A DNA stretch of 64,000 bases. Source: an uncultured Lactobacillus sp. (GTDB lineage: Bacteria; Bacillota; Bacilli; Lactobacillales; Lactobacillaceae). Where the stretch lies: contig CANOGU010000012.1 of NCBI GenBank assembly GCA_947565635.1, forward strand, positions 1 through 64,000, in the 5' to 3' direction. The position numbers and the translations under genes are program-made. Every line of letters starts with the position of its first letter. The first letter of the stretch is position 1. The notes below the pieces were generated by a model, which was given only the letters and a program-made list of their open reading frames with translations, searched no databases and had not been told where the DNA came from. This document shows, one piece after another, positions 1-11,639 of this stretch.

Positions 1-1187
1 TTGATCTTAAAGGTAAAAAAGTTTTAGTTCGTGTTGACTTCAATGTTCCAATTAAAAATGGTGTTATTGGTGATGACAACCGTATCGTTGCTGCTTTGCC
101 AACTATTAAGTACATTATTGAACATGGTGGTAAGGCAATCTTGCTTAGTCACTTGGGTCGTGTAAAATCAGATGCTGACAAGAAAGAATTATCATTACGT
201 CCAGTTGCAGAACGTTTAAGCGAATTATTAGAAAAGCCTGTAACTTTTGTACCAGAAAATGAAGGTAAAGAAGTTGAAGAAACCATCGATAAAATGAAAG
301 ATGGTGACGTTGTTGTTCTTGAAAATACTAGATTCCAAGATATTGACAATGACTTTGGTAAACGTGAATCTAAGAATGATCCAAAACTTGGCGAATACTG
401 GGCAAGTCTTGGCGATGTATTTGTAAATGATGCATTCGGTACTGCTCACAGAAGCCACGCTTCAAATGTTGGTATTGCAACTGCTATGAAGAAGGCAGGT
501 AAGCCTGCAGCAGCTGGTTACTTACTTGAAAAGGAAATTAAGTTCTTAGGTGATGCTGTTGAAAATCCAGTTCACCCATTTGTAACTATTCTTGGTGGTG
601 CAAAAGTATCAGATAAGATTGGTGTTATTGAAAACTTAATTCCTAAGTCAGACCACATTTTAATCGGTGGTGGTATGGCTTACACTTTCTTAGCAGCTCA
701 AGGACACAAGATTGGTAAATCATTATTTGAAGCTGATAAAGTTGAACTTGCAAAAGAATTATTAGAAAAAGCAGGCGACAAGATTGTATTGCCTGTAGAT
801 AACGTTGCAGCAACTGAATTCTCAAACGATGCCCCTCATGAAGTTGTTGGTGATGATATTCCTGACAACGAAATGGGTCTTGACATTGGTCCTAAGACTG
901 TTGAAAAATTCAGAGACATCTTAAAGGATGCTAAGACTGTTGTATGGAATGGACCTATGGGTGCATTCGAAATGCCAAACTACGCAGAGGGTACTTTGGA
1001 AGTTGGTCGCGCATTAGCTGACTTGAAAGATGCTGTAACTATTATCGGTGGTGGTGATTCAACTGCTGCTGCTAAACAATTGGGAATTGCTCCTAAGATT
1101 AGCCACATTTCTACTGGTGGTGGTGCTTCACTTAACTACCTTGAAGGTAAAGAATTACCAGGAATCGCTTGCGTTTCTGACAAGTAA
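1..1187 (+). CDS. pgk: Phosphoglycerate kinase, 5' end cut by window
   Basis: Cytosolic glycolytic enzyme making ATP and 3-phosphoglycerate from 1,3-bisphosphoglycerate and ADP. The open frame enters the window without a start (first whole codon at base 3) and reads the N-terminal motif VRVDFNVP, then [32 protein letters not shown] and the nucleotide-binding GGGDSTAA. Only about a dozen N-terminal residues are missing compared with the usual length of around 400. tpiA follows after 19 bases, with a good ribosome binding site (AGGAGG). Upstream one would expect gap, but it is outside the window. Strong codon bias (few rare codons) fits high expression. Confidence 0.98.
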   Translation, partial: DLKGKKVLVRVDFNVPIKNGVIGDDNRIVAALPTIKYIIEHGGKAILLSHLGRVKSDADKKELSLRPVAERLSELLEKPVTFVPENEGKEVEETIDKMKDGDVVVLENTRFQDIDNDFGKRESKNDPKLGEYWASLGDVFVNDAFGTAHRSHASNVGIATAMKKAGKPAAAGYLLEKEIKFLGDAVENPVHPFVTILGGAKVSDKIGVIENLIPKSDHILIGGGMAYTFLAAQGHKIGKSLFEADKVELAKELLEKAGDKIVLPVDNVAATEFSNDAPHEVVGDDIPDNEMGLDIGPKTVEKFRDILKDAKTVVWNGPMGAFEMPNYAEGTLEVGRALADLKDAVTIIGGGDSTAAAKQLGIAPKISHISTGGGASLNYLEGKELPGIACVSDK

Positions 1188-1206
1188 AATTAGGAGGAAT
1201 TTTTAA

Positions 1207-1962
1207 ATGCGTACACCAATTATTGCTGGTAACTGGAAATTACATATGAACCCTGAACAAACTATTGAATTTGTTAACGCAGTTAAGGGTAAGTTACCAG
1301 ACCCAAGTAAAGTAGAATCAGTTATTGCTGCCCCTGCAGTTGATCTTTATGTTTTAAAGAAAACTGCTGAAGGTTCAAATTTACATACTGGTGCAGAAAA
1401 TGCATACTTCGAAGTTGAAGGTGCATTCACTGGTGAAACTTCACCTAAGGTTTTAAACGAAATGGGTATTGACTACTGTATTATTGGCCACTCAGAACGT
1501 CGTGGTTACTTCCACGAAACTGATGAAGACATTAACAAAAAAGCTAAGGCTTTATTTGCTAATGGCGTAACACCAATTATTTGCTGTGGTGAATCTCTTG
1601 AAACTCGTGAAGCTAACAAGCAAGATGAATGGGTAGTTGCTCAAATTAAGGCTGCTTTAGATGGTTTAACTGCAGAACAAGTTTCTAAGCTTGTTATTGC
1701 TTACGAACCAATCTGGGCTATTGGTACTGGTAAGACTGCTTCTGCTGATCAAGCTGAAGAAATGTGCAAGACTATTCGTGAAACTGTAAAAGACTTGTAC
1801 AATGAAGAAACTGCTGAAAACGTTCGTATCCAATACGGTGGTTCAGTAAAACCAGCTAACGTAAAAGAATTAATGTCTAAGCCTGACATTGATGGTGGTT
1901 TAGTTGGTGGTGCTTCTCTTGATCCAGAATCATTCTTAGCATTGGTAAACTACCAAGATTAA
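1207..1962 (+). CDS. tpiA: Triosephosphate isomerase
   Basis: Interconverts dihydroxyacetone phosphate and glyceraldehyde 3-phosphate. The 251-residue length is normal for the family. Visible motifs are the N-terminal NWKLHMN with the catalytic Lys, GHSERR with the catalytic His, the [11 protein letters not shown] active-site Glu and loop 6, and the phosphate-binding GGSVKP and GGLVGGASL near the C-terminus. The ATG start sits 8 bases after AGGAGG. It lies between pgk and eno, very probably in one glycolytic transcript; the 46 bases before eno show no terminator. Confidence 0.98.
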
Positions 1963-1978
1963 TTAACAATTTATTTAA

Positions 1979-3307
<1,329 letters not shown>

Positions 3308-3332
3308 TTTAATTATTGATTAAAACATAAGG

Positions 3333-3366
3333 AAAAGGGGACGTTGCTTTAGGTGACTCCCTTTTT
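3333..3366 (+). terminator. Intrinsic terminator after eno
   Basis: AAAAGGG and CCCTTTTT form a stem around a loop of about 20 bases, with the T-run in the 3' arm and just after it. It closes the pgk-tpiA-eno transcript 25 bases past the enolase stop. Confidence 0.75.
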
Positions 3367-3369
3367 CTT

Positions 3370-3399
3370 TTAGCATTAGCTAGTTAAATATGGTAAAAT
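3370..3399 (+). promoter_or_regulatory. Candidate promoter for secG-rnr-smpB
   Basis: A TTAGCA element (4 of 6 to the -35 consensus) is followed after 18 bases by TAAAAT, preceded by TG at the extended -10 position (TGGTAAAAT). It lies just after the eno terminator and about 40 bases before the secG start. Seen by eye; not scored. Confidence 0.5.
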
Positions 3400-3436
3400 C
3401 ATTACAGTAAGAAATTTAGGTAATGGAGGCAGCGCT

Positions 3437-3670
3437 TTGTATAATATCGTCATGACGCTACTCATCATTGTTAGCTTTTTAATTATTATTGCTACGTTGA
3501 TGCAGCCGCAAAAGCAACAAGATGCCTTAAACGCATTGTCCGGCGGTGCAGTATTTAGCGGCCAGACAAAGAAGCGTGGATTTGAAGCATTAATGGAAAG
3601 GATTACCGCTGTATTATTGGTTCTCTTTTTTGCTCTTGCTTTGATCTTGGCAGTACTTTCATCCAAGTAA
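3437..3670 (+). CDS. secG: Preprotein translocase subunit SecG
   Basis: Small partner of the SecYE channel that stimulates export. It has 77 residues with two membrane segments, about residues 2-20 and 52-74, joined by a short polar loop containing GGAVFSGQTKKRGFE, which resembles the conserved SecG loop. The start is TTG at 3437, placed 6 bases after TGGAGGC; no ATG is better placed. The secG-rnr-smpB order is a familiar Firmicutes arrangement. A terminator sits directly on its stop codon, so rnr may depend on read-through or its own promoter. Confidence 0.93.
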   Translation: MYNIVMTLLIIVSFLIIIATLMQPQKQQDALNALSGGAVFSGQTKKRGFEALMERITAVLLVLFFALALILAVLSSK

Positions 3671-3703
3671 AAAAAGCCTTCCGGTCACAGGAGGGCTTTT
3701 TTA
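3670..3703 (+). terminator. Intrinsic terminator between secG and rnr
   Basis: AAAAAAGCC-TTCC pairs with GGA-GGGCTTTTTT around a 7-base loop, ending in six T. It begins at the secG stop codon. It may attenuate transcription into rnr. Confidence 0.8.
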
Positions 3704-3753
3704 ATTTCTTTTAACTTAACTTATTTTATAAAGAAATTGAGGCAATTTATATA

Positions 3754-6096
3754 ATGACACAGAATGAACGAGTTTTAGCTGATGTTTATGAAACATTTAG
3801 ACATAATCCTCAAGAACAATATGATGTAGATCAACTTGAAAATGATTTAAGTCGCAATCAAAGATTAAACTTTCCAGATCTTGTTAAGGCTCTAACTTTT
3901 TTAGAGCATAGTAAAAAAATCGTAACTGATGGTCAGGGAAAGTATCAATTGAATCAGTTAAATACAGTTGCTGAAGGTACTTTTAAAGCAAATGATAAAG
4001 GATTTGGTTTTGTTAGATTTGATGATGAAAGTATGGAAGATGCTTTTATTGATAAACATAATACTAAGTTCGCTATTGATGGAGATCATGTTAAGGTAAA
4101 GATTATTGCTGGTGCTAACCCATGGAATGGCAAAGGACCAGAAGGTCAAATTGAAGAAATTACGGAACGTGGTGTCGAAACCTTAGTTGGAGAATTTCAT
4201 CCTTATTCTGATGAGCTTGTAAAATCTAGTGGCTTTTATGGATATGTCGTTAGTGAAAATCGTAAATTAAAGAAGTATAAAATTAATATCACTGATAATG
4301 GTGTTAAGCCCCAAATGGGCGATATGGTTAAAGTTTCTATTACTAAGTATCCTGATGAAGATCAACCTGATGAGATGCAAGGTGTAGCTCTTCTCACAAT
4401 TGGTAATAAGAATGATCCTGGCGTAGATATTATGTCAATTGTTGTTGATAATGATATACGTACTGATTGGCCAGAAGAAGCTATGGACCAGGCAAATAGT
4501 ATTCCTGACCATGTTACTGAAGAAGAAAAGGCTAAGCGTGTAGATATTACTGATCAACCTGCAGTAACAATTGATGGGGATGATTCAAAAGACTTTGATG
4601 ATGCTGTTGTAGTTTGGAAATTACCTAATGGAAATTACCATTTAGGTGTGCACATTGCAGATGTTTCTCACTATGTAAAAGAAGGGACTCCATTAGATAA
4701 GGAAGCCCTTGCACGAGGAAATAGTACTTATTTAGTTGACCGCGTTATTCCAATGTTGCCATTTAGATTATCAAATGGTATTTGTTCACTGAATGAAGGT
4801 GTAGAACGTTTAGTACTTTCCTGTGATATGGAAATTACGCCAGAAGGTAAACGTGTTGGCTACCGTATTTATCCGTCGGTAATGAAGTCTCACGGACGTT
4901 TAACATATAATAATGTTAATAAGGTTCTTGATCCAAATAATCATGAAAAATTAGAACAAAAGTATTCTGATGCAGCTCCGATGCTTCATGAAATGGCAGA
5001 TCTACATAATATTTTGTATAAGAAACGTCATCAACGTGGAGCAATTGATTTTGAAGAACCAGAAGCAAAAATTATAGTTGATGATAAGGGTAAGCCAACT
5101 GACATTGTTCTTCATGAACGTGGAACAGCAGAAAAAATGATTGAATCGTTCATGTTAATGGCCAATGAAACTGTTGCGGAAGACTACTATAAGAAACATG
5201 CACCATTTCTTTATCGTGTTCATGAGACTCCCGATCAAGAAAAAATGCAATCATTCTTTGAATTTGTTAGCGCATTTGGCTTAAATGTAAAAACAGATCC
5301 AAATGATGTAAAGCCAAAGGATTTACAAAAGATTGTTGCCAAAACTGAAGGAACTCCAGAGGAAGCTGTTGTTCAAATGATGATGCTTCGTAGTTTGAAG
5401 CAAGCACATTATTCTCCAGAACCCCTTGGTCACTTTGGCTTGGCTGCTAAGTACTATACTCACTTTACTTCACCAATTCGTCGTTATTCTGATTTGATGG
5501 TTCACAGAATGATTCACGAATATGCTGATCAAAATATGGATGAAGGTGTACAAAAGCACTTTAAGTCACAACTTCCTGATGTTGCAGAACAAACTTCAAC
5601 TCAAGAAAGAAAATCAATTGATACTGAACGTAGTGTCAACGATTTGAAGATGACTGAATTTATGGCTGATAAGGTAGGTCAAACTTTTGATGCCATTGTT
5701 TCTTCAGTAACTAGTTTCGGTATGTTTATTCAATTACCGAATACTGTTGAGGGTTTGATTCATATTTCTAATTTGAATGATGATTATTATAATTTTGATG
5801 AAAAATCATTAACTTTAACTGGACGTAATTCACATAAACAATTTAAGATTGGAATGCCAATTAAAGTTAAGTTGATTAGAGCTGATGTGGAGCAACATCA
5901 GTTAGACTTTGAAATTTATGATCCGAATGCACCAAAACGTCCTCAAAGAAGTAATAATCGTGGAAAACGTAGCTTTGATAAAGGACGTAAAAATGGTGGA
6001 AACAAGAGAAATAACAATACTTCTCACGTAAATAATGGCCATAATTTTAAGATTCGTCATCGCAAAACAACAGCTGTCAAGTCCGATAAAAAATAA
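3754..6096 (+). CDS. rnr: Ribonuclease R
   Basis: 3'-to-5' exoribonuclease that degrades structured RNA and, with tmRNA-SmpB, non-stop mRNAs. The 780 residues are typical. Order: an N-terminal winged-helix-like region (about 1-70), cold-shock domains, the RNB catalytic domain with the DSKDFDDA Asp cluster at about residue 278, the [13 protein letters not shown] motif at about 573, an S1 domain at about 645-725, and a basic low-complexity tail rich in Arg, Asn and Lys. It is followed by smpB after 14 bases, so nuclease and tmRNA adaptor are co-transcribed. Confidence 0.97.
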   Translation: MTQNERVLADVYETFRHNPQEQYDVDQLENDLSRNQRLNFPDLVKALTFLEHSKKIVTDGQGKYQLNQLNTVAEGTFKANDKGFGFVRFDDESMEDAFIDKHNTKFAIDGDHVKVKIIAGANPWNGKGPEGQIEEITERGVETLVGEFHPYSDELVKSSGFYGYVVSENRKLKKYKINITDNGVKPQMGDMVKVSITKYPDEDQPDEMQGVALLTIGNKNDPGVDIMSIVVDNDIRTDWPEEAMDQANSIPDHVTEEEKAKRVDITDQPAVTIDGDDSKDFDDAVVVWKLPNGNYHLGVHIADVSHYVKEGTPLDKEALARGNSTYLVDRVIPMLPFRLSNGICSLNEGVERLVLSCDMEITPEGKRVGYRIYPSVMKSHGRLTYNNVNKVLDPNNHEKLEQKYSDAAPMLHEMADLHNILYKKRHQRGAIDFEEPEAKIIVDDKGKPTDIVLHERGTAEKMIESFMLMANETVAEDYYKKHAPFLYRVHETPDQEKMQSFFEFVSAFGLNVKTDPNDVKPKDLQKIVAKTEGTPEEAVVQMMMLRSLKQAHYSPEPLGHFGLAAKYYTHFTSPIRRYSDLMVHRMIHEYADQNMDEGVQKHFKSQLPDVAEQTSTQERKSIDTERSVNDLKMTEFMADKVGQTFDAIVSSVTSFGMFIQLPNTVEGLIHISNLNDDYYNFDEKSLTLTGRNSHKQFKIGMPIKVKLIRADVEQHQLDFEIYDPNAPKRPQRSNNRGKRSFDKGRKNGGNKRNNNTSHVNNGHNFKIRHRKTTAVKSDKK

Positions 6097-6110
6097 TTAG
6101 GAAGAAAACG

Positions 6111-6566
6111 ATGAAACAAAAAGCAGATAATTTGATTGCTCAAAATAAAAAAGCAAGTCATGATTATTTTATTAAGGAAACTCTTGAAGCCGGAATTGCA
6201 TTAACTGGAACGGAGATTAAATCAATTCGTGCACGTAGAATTAATTTACGGGACGGATATGTTCAAATTATTAATGGATCTGCTTTTTTAGAAAATGTTC
6301 ATATTAGTGAATATAAAGAAGGTAATCGCTATAATCATGATCCTTTACGCTCACGGCGCTTATTGCTTCATAAGAAAGAAATCGCTCGTTTAGCTGGAAT
6401 TCAAGCTCAACAAGGGATGGCAATTATTCCTTTAAAAGTATATTTAAAACATGGATTTGCTAAGGTTTTAATTGGAGTAGGACAAGGTAAGAAGCAATAT
6501 GATAAACGCCAAACTATTAAAAAGCGTGATCAAGACCGTGAAATTCATCGTAAGTATGGGATTTAG
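6111..6566 (+). CDS. smpB: SmpB, tmRNA-binding protein
   Basis: Binds the tRNA-like part of tmRNA and brings it to stalled ribosomes. The 151 residues show the family motifs: the N-terminal [40 protein letters not shown] and the basic tail ending in [14 protein letters not shown], which is disordered free and becomes helical in the mRNA channel. The start is ATG after AGGAAG, 14 bases after rnr. Its RNA partner ssrA is in this same window at 34438, split from its neighbourhood only by the prophage on the far side. Confidence 0.97.
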   Translation: MKQKADNLIAQNKKASHDYFIKETLEAGIALTGTEIKSIRARRINLRDGYVQIINGSAFLENVHISEYKEGNRYNHDPLRSRRLLLHKKEIARLAGIQAQQGMAIIPLKVYLKHGFAKVLIGVGQGKKQYDKRQTIKKRDQDREIHRKYGI

Positions 6567-6580
6567 TAGGTGAATTATAA

Positions 6581-7150
6581 ATGATTAGAAAGGCAAAATT
6601 AACTGATTTTCCCTTAGTTTATCCAATTTTGAAACAAATCTTTGATGAGATGGATATGAATACTATTAAAGCACTTCCAGAAAGTCAATTTTATGATTTA
6701 ATGAAGCATGGTTTTTATTCTTCTCATTATCGTTATTCTCATAATCGAATGTGGGTTGAAACTGATGAAATGGATCGGCCAATTGGTTTGATTGTAATGT
6801 ATGGTTATGATGATCAAAACTTAATCGATATTTCATTAAAGAGTGCTTATCCAAAAGTTGGCTTGCCACTAGATACGATTGTATTTTCTGATAAAGAAGC
6901 CTTGCCACATGAGTGGTATTTAGATGCAATTGCTGTTTCTCCAAAACATTGGGGAGAAGGGATTGCTCAAAAACTAATTAAGCTTGCACCTGAGATTGCA
7001 AAGCAGAATGGATACAAAAAAGTTAGCTTAAATGTGGATCAAGATAATCCTAGAGCTGCCCGTTTATATGACTATATAGGATTCAAGACAACATCTACTA
7101 TGACGATTGGAGATAGAATATATGATCATATGATCAAAAAAGTAGGTTAA
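6581..7150 (+). CDS. GNAT family N-acetyltransferase
   Basis: Probable acetyl-CoA dependent acetyltransferase, substrate unknown. It has 189 residues; the GNAT core is in the second half, with the strand LDAIAVSPKHWGEGIAQKL (about residues 114-132) carrying a degenerate acetyl-CoA pyrophosphate loop (Q/RxxGxG/A shape) and the following NVDQDNPRAARLYDYIGF, the classic motif-B end of the fold. The gene starts 14 bases after smpB and is followed by a terminator, so it closes the secG-rnr-smpB unit. Confidence 0.85.
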   Translation: MIRKAKLTDFPLVYPILKQIFDEMDMNTIKALPESQFYDLMKHGFYSSHYRYSHNRMWVETDEMDRPIGLIVMYGYDDQNLIDISLKSAYPKVGLPLDTIVFSDKEALPHEWYLDAIAVSPKHWGEGIAQKLIKLAPEIAKQNGYKKVSLNVDQDNPRAARLYDYIGFKTTSTMTIGDRIYDHMIKKVG

Positions 7151-7157
7151 AAAATAA

Positions 7158-7197
7158 AATAGAATCAATTCAATTATGAATTGATTCTATTTTTTTG
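7158..7197 (+). terminator. Intrinsic terminator after GNAT gene
   Basis: AATAGAATCAATTC and GAATTGATTCTATT form a 14-base-pair stem around a 6-base loop, followed by a run of T. It ends the unit that starts with secG. Confidence 0.88.
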
Positions 7198-7333
7198 CTT
7201 AAATTTAAAGAAATATTTAAAAATAACACTATATACATTATTGCTATTGCGTATAATTTTAAAACCTGATAAAGTAAAAAACTGCTTAAAGACTGGGATC
7301 CATTAGTATTTTAGAAAGGAAAAATTATATACC

Positions 7334-7900
7334 ATGTTAGCGGAGATGGAAAGAATTCAAGTAGCTTTACATGATATGTTATCTCAATCTGATGTAAAAA
7401 AAGTAAATATCTCTAAACTCTGTATTGAAGCGAAAATTAGTAGAAAAACTTTTTATTTACGTTACGGAAAAATAAATAATTGTATCGAAGCTTGCATTCT
7501 ATCAGAATTAAGAAAGTTGCGTAAAGAAAAAGGGAGCAGTTTAAAACAGCTCCTTCATAATTTATGTGGTTACATTCAAAAGCATAAACAATATTTTTAT
7601 AACGCATACCATTTGAGTGAAAAAGATTGTATGTGTGAAAAAATGAGAGAACATTTTTTTCAGTATATTCGATCTTATGCTCATAAAAGAGGCAGTTTTT
7701 CCGAACTTATTGTTAAACAGCTAGCCAATATACTATATGACCGAATTTGTTTTTGGATTAGTCATGAATGTAATGAGGACTTTAGCTGTTTATTAGAAGA
7801 CTTAGTAATAATTATTGAATTAATAGATTTTCAAAATCAGCTTTGTTCTTCCCAACATCAAGTTTTCGATTTTTCGCACTATTATTTGAAATTTGATTAA
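7334..7900 (+). CDS. TetR-like transcriptional regulator
   Basis: Protein of 188 residues whose first 60 form a TetR-type helix-turn-helix (VNISKLCIEAKISRKTFYLRYG is split here as VNISKLCIEAK and ISRKTFYLRYG, the recognition helix). The remainder is helical and unusually rich in Cys and His. It resembles the DhaS/TetR_C_8 type of small regulators by general layout only. TATAAT at 7252 is a likely -10 without a clear -35. AGAAAGG stands about 14 bases before the ATG. The neighbours do not reveal a target. Its 3' end overlaps the convergent next gene by 4 bases. Confidence 0.8.
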   Translation: MLAEMERIQVALHDMLSQSDVKKVNISKLCIEAKISRKTFYLRYGKINNCIEACILSELRKLRKEKGSSLKQLLHNLCGYIQKHKQYFYNAYHLSEKDCMCEKMREHFFQYIRSYAHKRGSFSELIVKQLANILYDRICFWISHECNEDFSCLLEDLVIIIELIDFQNQLCSSQHQVFDFSHYYLKFD

Positions 7901-8412
7901 GAAGGAGCACTAATCCTGTTTTGAAAATTAAAAGTGGGTAAAAGTAAAGGCTTAGTATGCCATTGGGTAAATAATAAGCTAATCAAAATAATAAAGGGCA
8001 CATCTTCTGGACGTGATATATCACAAGTCCAAGTGAGACCTGTATCGGTGACTAGTGAATAAACATTAGCCACTTTTTTTATTCCAGAATAGAAACTGTA
8101 TCGTCCTTGTTTTAGACTTCCTTCAACCCAATAATTTAGTCGAGTAATATAAAATAGATTAGTAAAGCGACTATTTAATTTTTTGACTTTAACTAATGAG
8201 TGATTAACTACGTCTACGCTATAACTAGCTAGAATATGGTTAGAATCTAAGTAGAGGCGTCCAATTTCGTTATGATTAATGTCAGTTAAGATAATTGGTT
8301 GATTAAATTCATTTAAATTACCCTTTAAGATATAAACAATTTCTCCCTGTCGATTTTTTACTGGAATTTGACCACAAGTTTGTCCTTGCGTAAGCTGCAC
8401 AGTATAACGCAT
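7897..8412 (-). CDS. LURP-one-related/YxjI-like protein
   Basis: Unknown function; 171 residues. The pattern of short beta strands with repeating polar turns (GEIVYILKG, NEIGRLYLD, VKVKKLNS, YWVEGSLKQGRYSFYS) and a single hydrophobic stretch near the C-terminus (VPFIILISLLFTQW, about residues 139-152) resembles the tubby-like LURP-one-related/YxjI fold, in which a membrane-proximal helix is common. This assignment is by pattern only. It is convergent with the regulator to its left and may share a transcript with the HAD gene to its right, whose stop is 31 bases upstream of its start. Confidence 0.6.
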   Translation of the reverse strand: MRYTVQLTQGQTCGQIPVKNRQGEIVYILKGNLNEFNQPIILTDINHNEIGRLYLDSNHILASYSVDVVNHSLVKVKKLNSRFTNLFYITRLNYWVEGSLKQGRYSFYSGIKKVANVYSLVTDTGLTWTCDISRPEDVPFIILISLLFTQWHTKPLLLPTFNFQNRISAPS

Positions 8413-8443
8413 AATTTCATCTGCCCTTTAAGAAAAATTATGT

Positions 8444-9304
8444 TTATTTACAGAAGTGTCGAATAGCATAGGCAACACCGTTTTCATTATTATTTTTAGT
8501 AATGAAGTTAGCGATTTCTTTAATCGCTGGAGCTGCATTTTCCATTGCAACGCCTACACCAGCCATTCTAATCATTGATTCATCGTTAAGATTATCACCG
8601 ATTGCCATTACTTCATCTGGCTTATAACCTTGCAATTTTGCATAGTCCATTAAAGCAATACCCTTTTGAGCTTTAATATTATTAATTTCGATATTAGTTG
8701 AAGAACTTGCAGTAACAATTAAGTTGCCCATTTTTTTAATTTCTTCGCAAATATGTTCAAATACTTTGGGACCATCTGGATGGAAAGCAACGAATTTCAT
8801 TGCTTCAAATGATGGCTTTTCAAGCAAAGTTTTAAAATCGGGAACATATTTAATTTTCATTATTTCATCAGAACCAGCAGTAAAAGAAACGGCTTTTTTG
8901 AAGGTTAGTTTTTTATTGAGGTTAACTAGAAGATCAGAAAAATTAGCAATTCTTCTTAAGCGAGAATCAGAATAAACATTATCAGCAGCCACAATTTCAA
9001 AGTAAAAACCAGATTTTTTAAGTAATTGGTTAATCTTAATACTTTGTTCTTTGGGAATAGGTTCATCTACGATTAATTTACCAGCAGTATTGAAAACCAT
9101 GGCACCATTTAAATTAATAAAACCAGTATGAAGGCCGGCTTTAGCTAGAATTCCTTGAGATTCAGAAGGAGCTCTTCCTGTAGCTACTAAAAATTCAACA
9201 CCCTTTGCTTGAACTTCTTTAATAGCAGCAATATTTTCAGATGAAATTTGCATTTTTTTGTTTAATAATGTGCCGTCCATATCACTTGCAATGAGTTTAA
9301 TCAT
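8444..9304 (-). CDS. Cof-type HAD phosphatase
   Basis: Sugar-phosphate/FMN-type phosphatase of the HAD IIB (Cof) class. Motif I DMDGTLL is at residues 8-14 with the nucleophile Asp8, motif II VATGR at about 60, motif III Lys in NIKAQKGIAL at about 212 and motif IV GDNLNDESMI at about 237. The 286 residues match the family. The substrate cannot be read from the sequence. It is divergent from ung. It is one of two Cof-type proteins in this window; the other is under the fluoride riboswitch. Confidence 0.92.
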   Translation of the reverse strand: MIKLIASDMDGTLLNKKMQISSENIAAIKEVQAKGVEFLVATGRAPSESQGILAKAGLHTGFINLNGAMVFNTAGKLIVDEPIPKEQSIKINQLLKKSGFYFEIVAADNVYSDSRLRRIANFSDLLVNLNKKLTFKKAVSFTAGSDEIMKIKYVPDFKTLLEKPSFEAMKFVAFHPDGPKVFEHICEEIKKMGNLIVTASSSTNIEINNIKAQKGIALMDYAKLQGYKPDEVMAIGDNLNDESMIRMAGVGVAMENAAPAIKEIANFITKNNNENGVAYAIRHFCK

Positions 9305-9380
9305 TTTAAGTCCTCCAATCTTTTATCTATATGATATCATGAACTTGGATTTCTTAGAGGTATAAGAGGATAGAATAAAT

Positions 9381-10076
9381 ATGAAAAAATTAATTGGCAA
9401 CGATTGGGATGAAATTTTGGCTCCAGCTTTTGAAAGCCAGCAATATCATCAATTACATGATTTTTTAAAAGAAGAATATCAAACAAAGCAGATTTTCCCA
9501 GATATGTATCATATTTTTACTGCTTTTAAACTAACACCTTTTGCGGACACTAAAGTTGTGATTTTGGGTCAAGATCCATATCATAATCCGGGCCAGGCCA
9601 CGGGGATGAGTTTCAGTGTAAATCCTGGAGTATCCCTTCCTCCATCATTAAAAAATATCTATAAGGAATTGTATGATGACGTTGGTGCAATTCCCGTAAA
9701 TCACGGATATTTAAAGAAATGGGCTGATCAGGGAGTATTGCTTTTGAATGCGGTCTTGACAGTACCATATGGTAATGCAAATGGACATCAGGGAAAAGGT
9801 TGGGAGACTATTACAGATGCGGCTATTAAAGCCTTGAGTGATCGAGGAAAAGTAGTGTTTATTTTATGGGGAAGATTTGCCCAAAACAAAATACCTTTAA
9901 TTGATCAAGAAAAAAATGTAATTATTAAATCCCCACATCCAAGTCCTTTTTCAGCAGATCGAGGTTTTTTTGGATCCCGTCCATTTTCTAGATGTAATGA
10001 TGCCTTGATTAAGTTTGGTGAAAGTCCAATTGATTGGCAACTACCACAAGAAGTTAGTCAATCTGATCTAGCATAG
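9381..10076 (+). CDS. ung: Uracil-DNA glycosylase
   Basis: Removes uracil from DNA to start base excision repair. The 231 residues hold the family 1 motifs: the water-activating GQDPYH with its Asp at about residue 64, [24 protein letters not shown] and the DNA-intercalating [13 protein letters not shown] at about 190. The ATG is preceded by GAGGATAGAAT, a weak ribosome binding site. The unit ung-pta-tsaE is a common arrangement in lactobacilli and streptococci. Confidence 0.97.
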   Translation: MKKLIGNDWDEILAPAFESQQYHQLHDFLKEEYQTKQIFPDMYHIFTAFKLTPFADTKVVILGQDPYHNPGQATGMSFSVNPGVSLPPSLKNIYKELYDDVGAIPVNHGYLKKWADQGVLLLNAVLTVPYGNANGHQGKGWETITDAAIKALSDRGKVVFILWGRFAQNKIPLIDQEKNVIIKSPHPSPFSADRGFFGSRPFSRCNDALIKFGESPIDWQLPQEVSQSDLA

Positions 10077-10147
10077 TTTTTATTTTGAGAAAAAGATCTA
10101 GAATTGTAAAATATTATCTATAAATAAAAAAGGAAGGCTCAATTGAA

Positions 10148-11125
10148 ATGAAAGTATTTGACTCACTTAAGAAAAAAGCAAAAGAATCGAAGAAAGTAAT
10201 TGTTTTCCCAGAAGGAAATGATGAACGGATAATTAGAGCTGCGGTCCGTCTTGATAAAGAAAATATTGTTGAGCCAATTTTATTAGGAAAGCCCGACGAA
10301 GTAATTGAAACTGCTGAAAGGTTAAGTACTGATTTAGGATCAATTGAAATTATTAATCCAACAGTTTATCCAGATTTTGAAAAAATGTGTCAAGATTTTG
10401 TTGAATTGAGAAAAGGAAAGAATACTTTAGCAGAAGCAAAAGAAATTTTACAAGATGTTTCTTACTTTGGCACAATGCTAGTATATGAAGGAAAAGCTGA
10501 TGGAATGGTTTCAGGAGCAACTCATTCAACAGCGAATACTGTTCGGCCTGCTCTTCAAATTATTAAGACTAAAAAGGGAATGGGTCGCGTCTCAGGTGCA
10601 ATGATTATGGAGCGCGGAGATGAAAAGTATATTTTTGCTGACTGTGCCATTAACATTGATCCAGATAGTGAAACTTTAGCTGAAATTGCTTACCAGTCTA
10701 GCAAAACTGCAGAGATGATTGGTCTTGATCCTAAAATTGCAATGCTTAGTTTTTCAACTAAGGGTTCAGCACAAGGGCCAATGGTAACAAAAGTTCAAGA
10801 AGCAAATGACTTAGTACATAAAAAGTATCCTGAATTAATTTGCGATGGTGAACTGCAATTTGATGCTGCAATTGTTCCACGCGTTGGTGAAGCAAAAGCA
10901 CCAGGCTCTGCCGTTGCTGGTCATGCAAATGTCTTTATTTTTCCAGAATTACAATCTGGTAATATCTCCTATAAGGTAGCAGAACGATTAGGTGGCTTTA
11001 GTGCAATTGGGCCTGTATTACAAGGGCTAGCTGCACCAATTAATGATTTATCTCGTGGATGCAAGACAGAGGATGTATATTTGTTAGCTATTTTGACTGC
11101 TGCACAAGCTAATATGGAGAAATAA
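10148..11125 (+). CDS. pta: Phosphate acetyltransferase
   Basis: Exchanges acetyl between CoA and phosphate; with acetate kinase (found here at 33182) it links acetyl-CoA, acetyl phosphate and ATP. The 325-residue short form has VIVFPEGNDERIIRAA in the N-terminal part (quoted here from residues 17-32), MVSGATHSTANTVRPALQ at about 120, and the C-terminal GSAVAGHANVFIFPEL with SRGC near 307. Start ATG follows AAAAAGGAAGG. The gap to tsaE is a single base, implying translational coupling. Confidence 0.97.
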   Translation: MKVFDSLKKKAKESKKVIVFPEGNDERIIRAAVRLDKENIVEPILLGKPDEVIETAERLSTDLGSIEIINPTVYPDFEKMCQDFVELRKGKNTLAEAKEILQDVSYFGTMLVYEGKADGMVSGATHSTANTVRPALQIIKTKKGMGRVSGAMIMERGDEKYIFADCAINIDPDSETLAEIAYQSSKTAEMIGLDPKIAMLSFSTKGSAQGPMVTKVQEANDLVHKKYPELICDGELQFDAAIVPRVGEAKAPGSAVAGHANVFIFPELQSGNISYKVAERLGGFSAIGPVLQGLAAPINDLSRGCKTEDVYLLAILTAAQANMEK

Positions 11126-11126
11126 C

Positions 11127-11603
11127 ATGGAATCATTAGAGATAAATTCTGATGAACAAATGCAAAAACTGGGTAAAGCAATTGGCGAAACTAGTCAAGG
11201 TCATGATCTTTTATTATTAAGTGGAGATTTAGGTGCAGGAAAAACAACTTTAACTAAAGGAATTGCAAGGGTTCTTGGAATAAGACGTCCAGTAAAAAGT
11301 CCGACTTTTACAATTGTAAGAGAGTATCGCGAAGGAAAAATGCCGCTTTTTCACATGGACATGTATCGATTAGAAGATGGAGACTTATCAAGTATTGATA
11401 TGCCTGCATATTTGGCTGAAGATGGTTTAGTAGTAATTGAATGGCCACAATTCATTATTGATGATCTTCCAAAAGATTATCTTGAATTATCGATTAAGCG
11501 CCTAGATGATTCCTGGGATTCAACAAAAAGAATAGTTGAATTTAAACCAGTTGGAGAGAGAAATATGACTTGGTTGTCAGAGATAAAAAAATATTTTGAA
11601 TAA
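11127..11603 (+). CDS. tsaE: TsaE, tRNA t6A synthesis ATPase
   Basis: P-loop ATPase that supports TsaB-TsaD in making N6-threonylcarbamoyladenosine at position 37 of ANN-decoding tRNAs. The 158 residues contain the Walker A motif GDLGAGKTT (about 35-43), the switch region SPTFTIVREY (about 60-69), HMDMYRLEDG and the Walker B-like LVVIEWPQ at about 107. Its start lies one base after the pta stop, so it is translated by coupling; there is no separate strong ribosome binding site. Confidence 0.95.
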   Translation: MESLEINSDEQMQKLGKAIGETSQGHDLLLLSGDLGAGKTTLTKGIARVLGIRRPVKSPTFTIVREYREGKMPLFHMDMYRLEDGDLSSIDMPAYLAEDGLVVIEWPQFIIDDLPKDYLELSIKRLDDSWDSTKRIVEFKPVGERNMTWLSEIKKYFE

Positions 11604-11604
11604 T

Positions 11605-11639
11605 AAAAATGGTTAAGCTTAAATTCGCTTAACCATTTT
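11605..11639. terminator. Bidirectional terminator tsaE / exonuclease
   Basis: AAAAATGGTTAAGC and GCTTAACCATTTT form a 13-pair stem with an 8-base loop, A-rich on the left and T-rich on the right, between two convergent genes. The 3' arm lies inside the last codons of the minus-strand exonuclease gene. Confidence 0.85.
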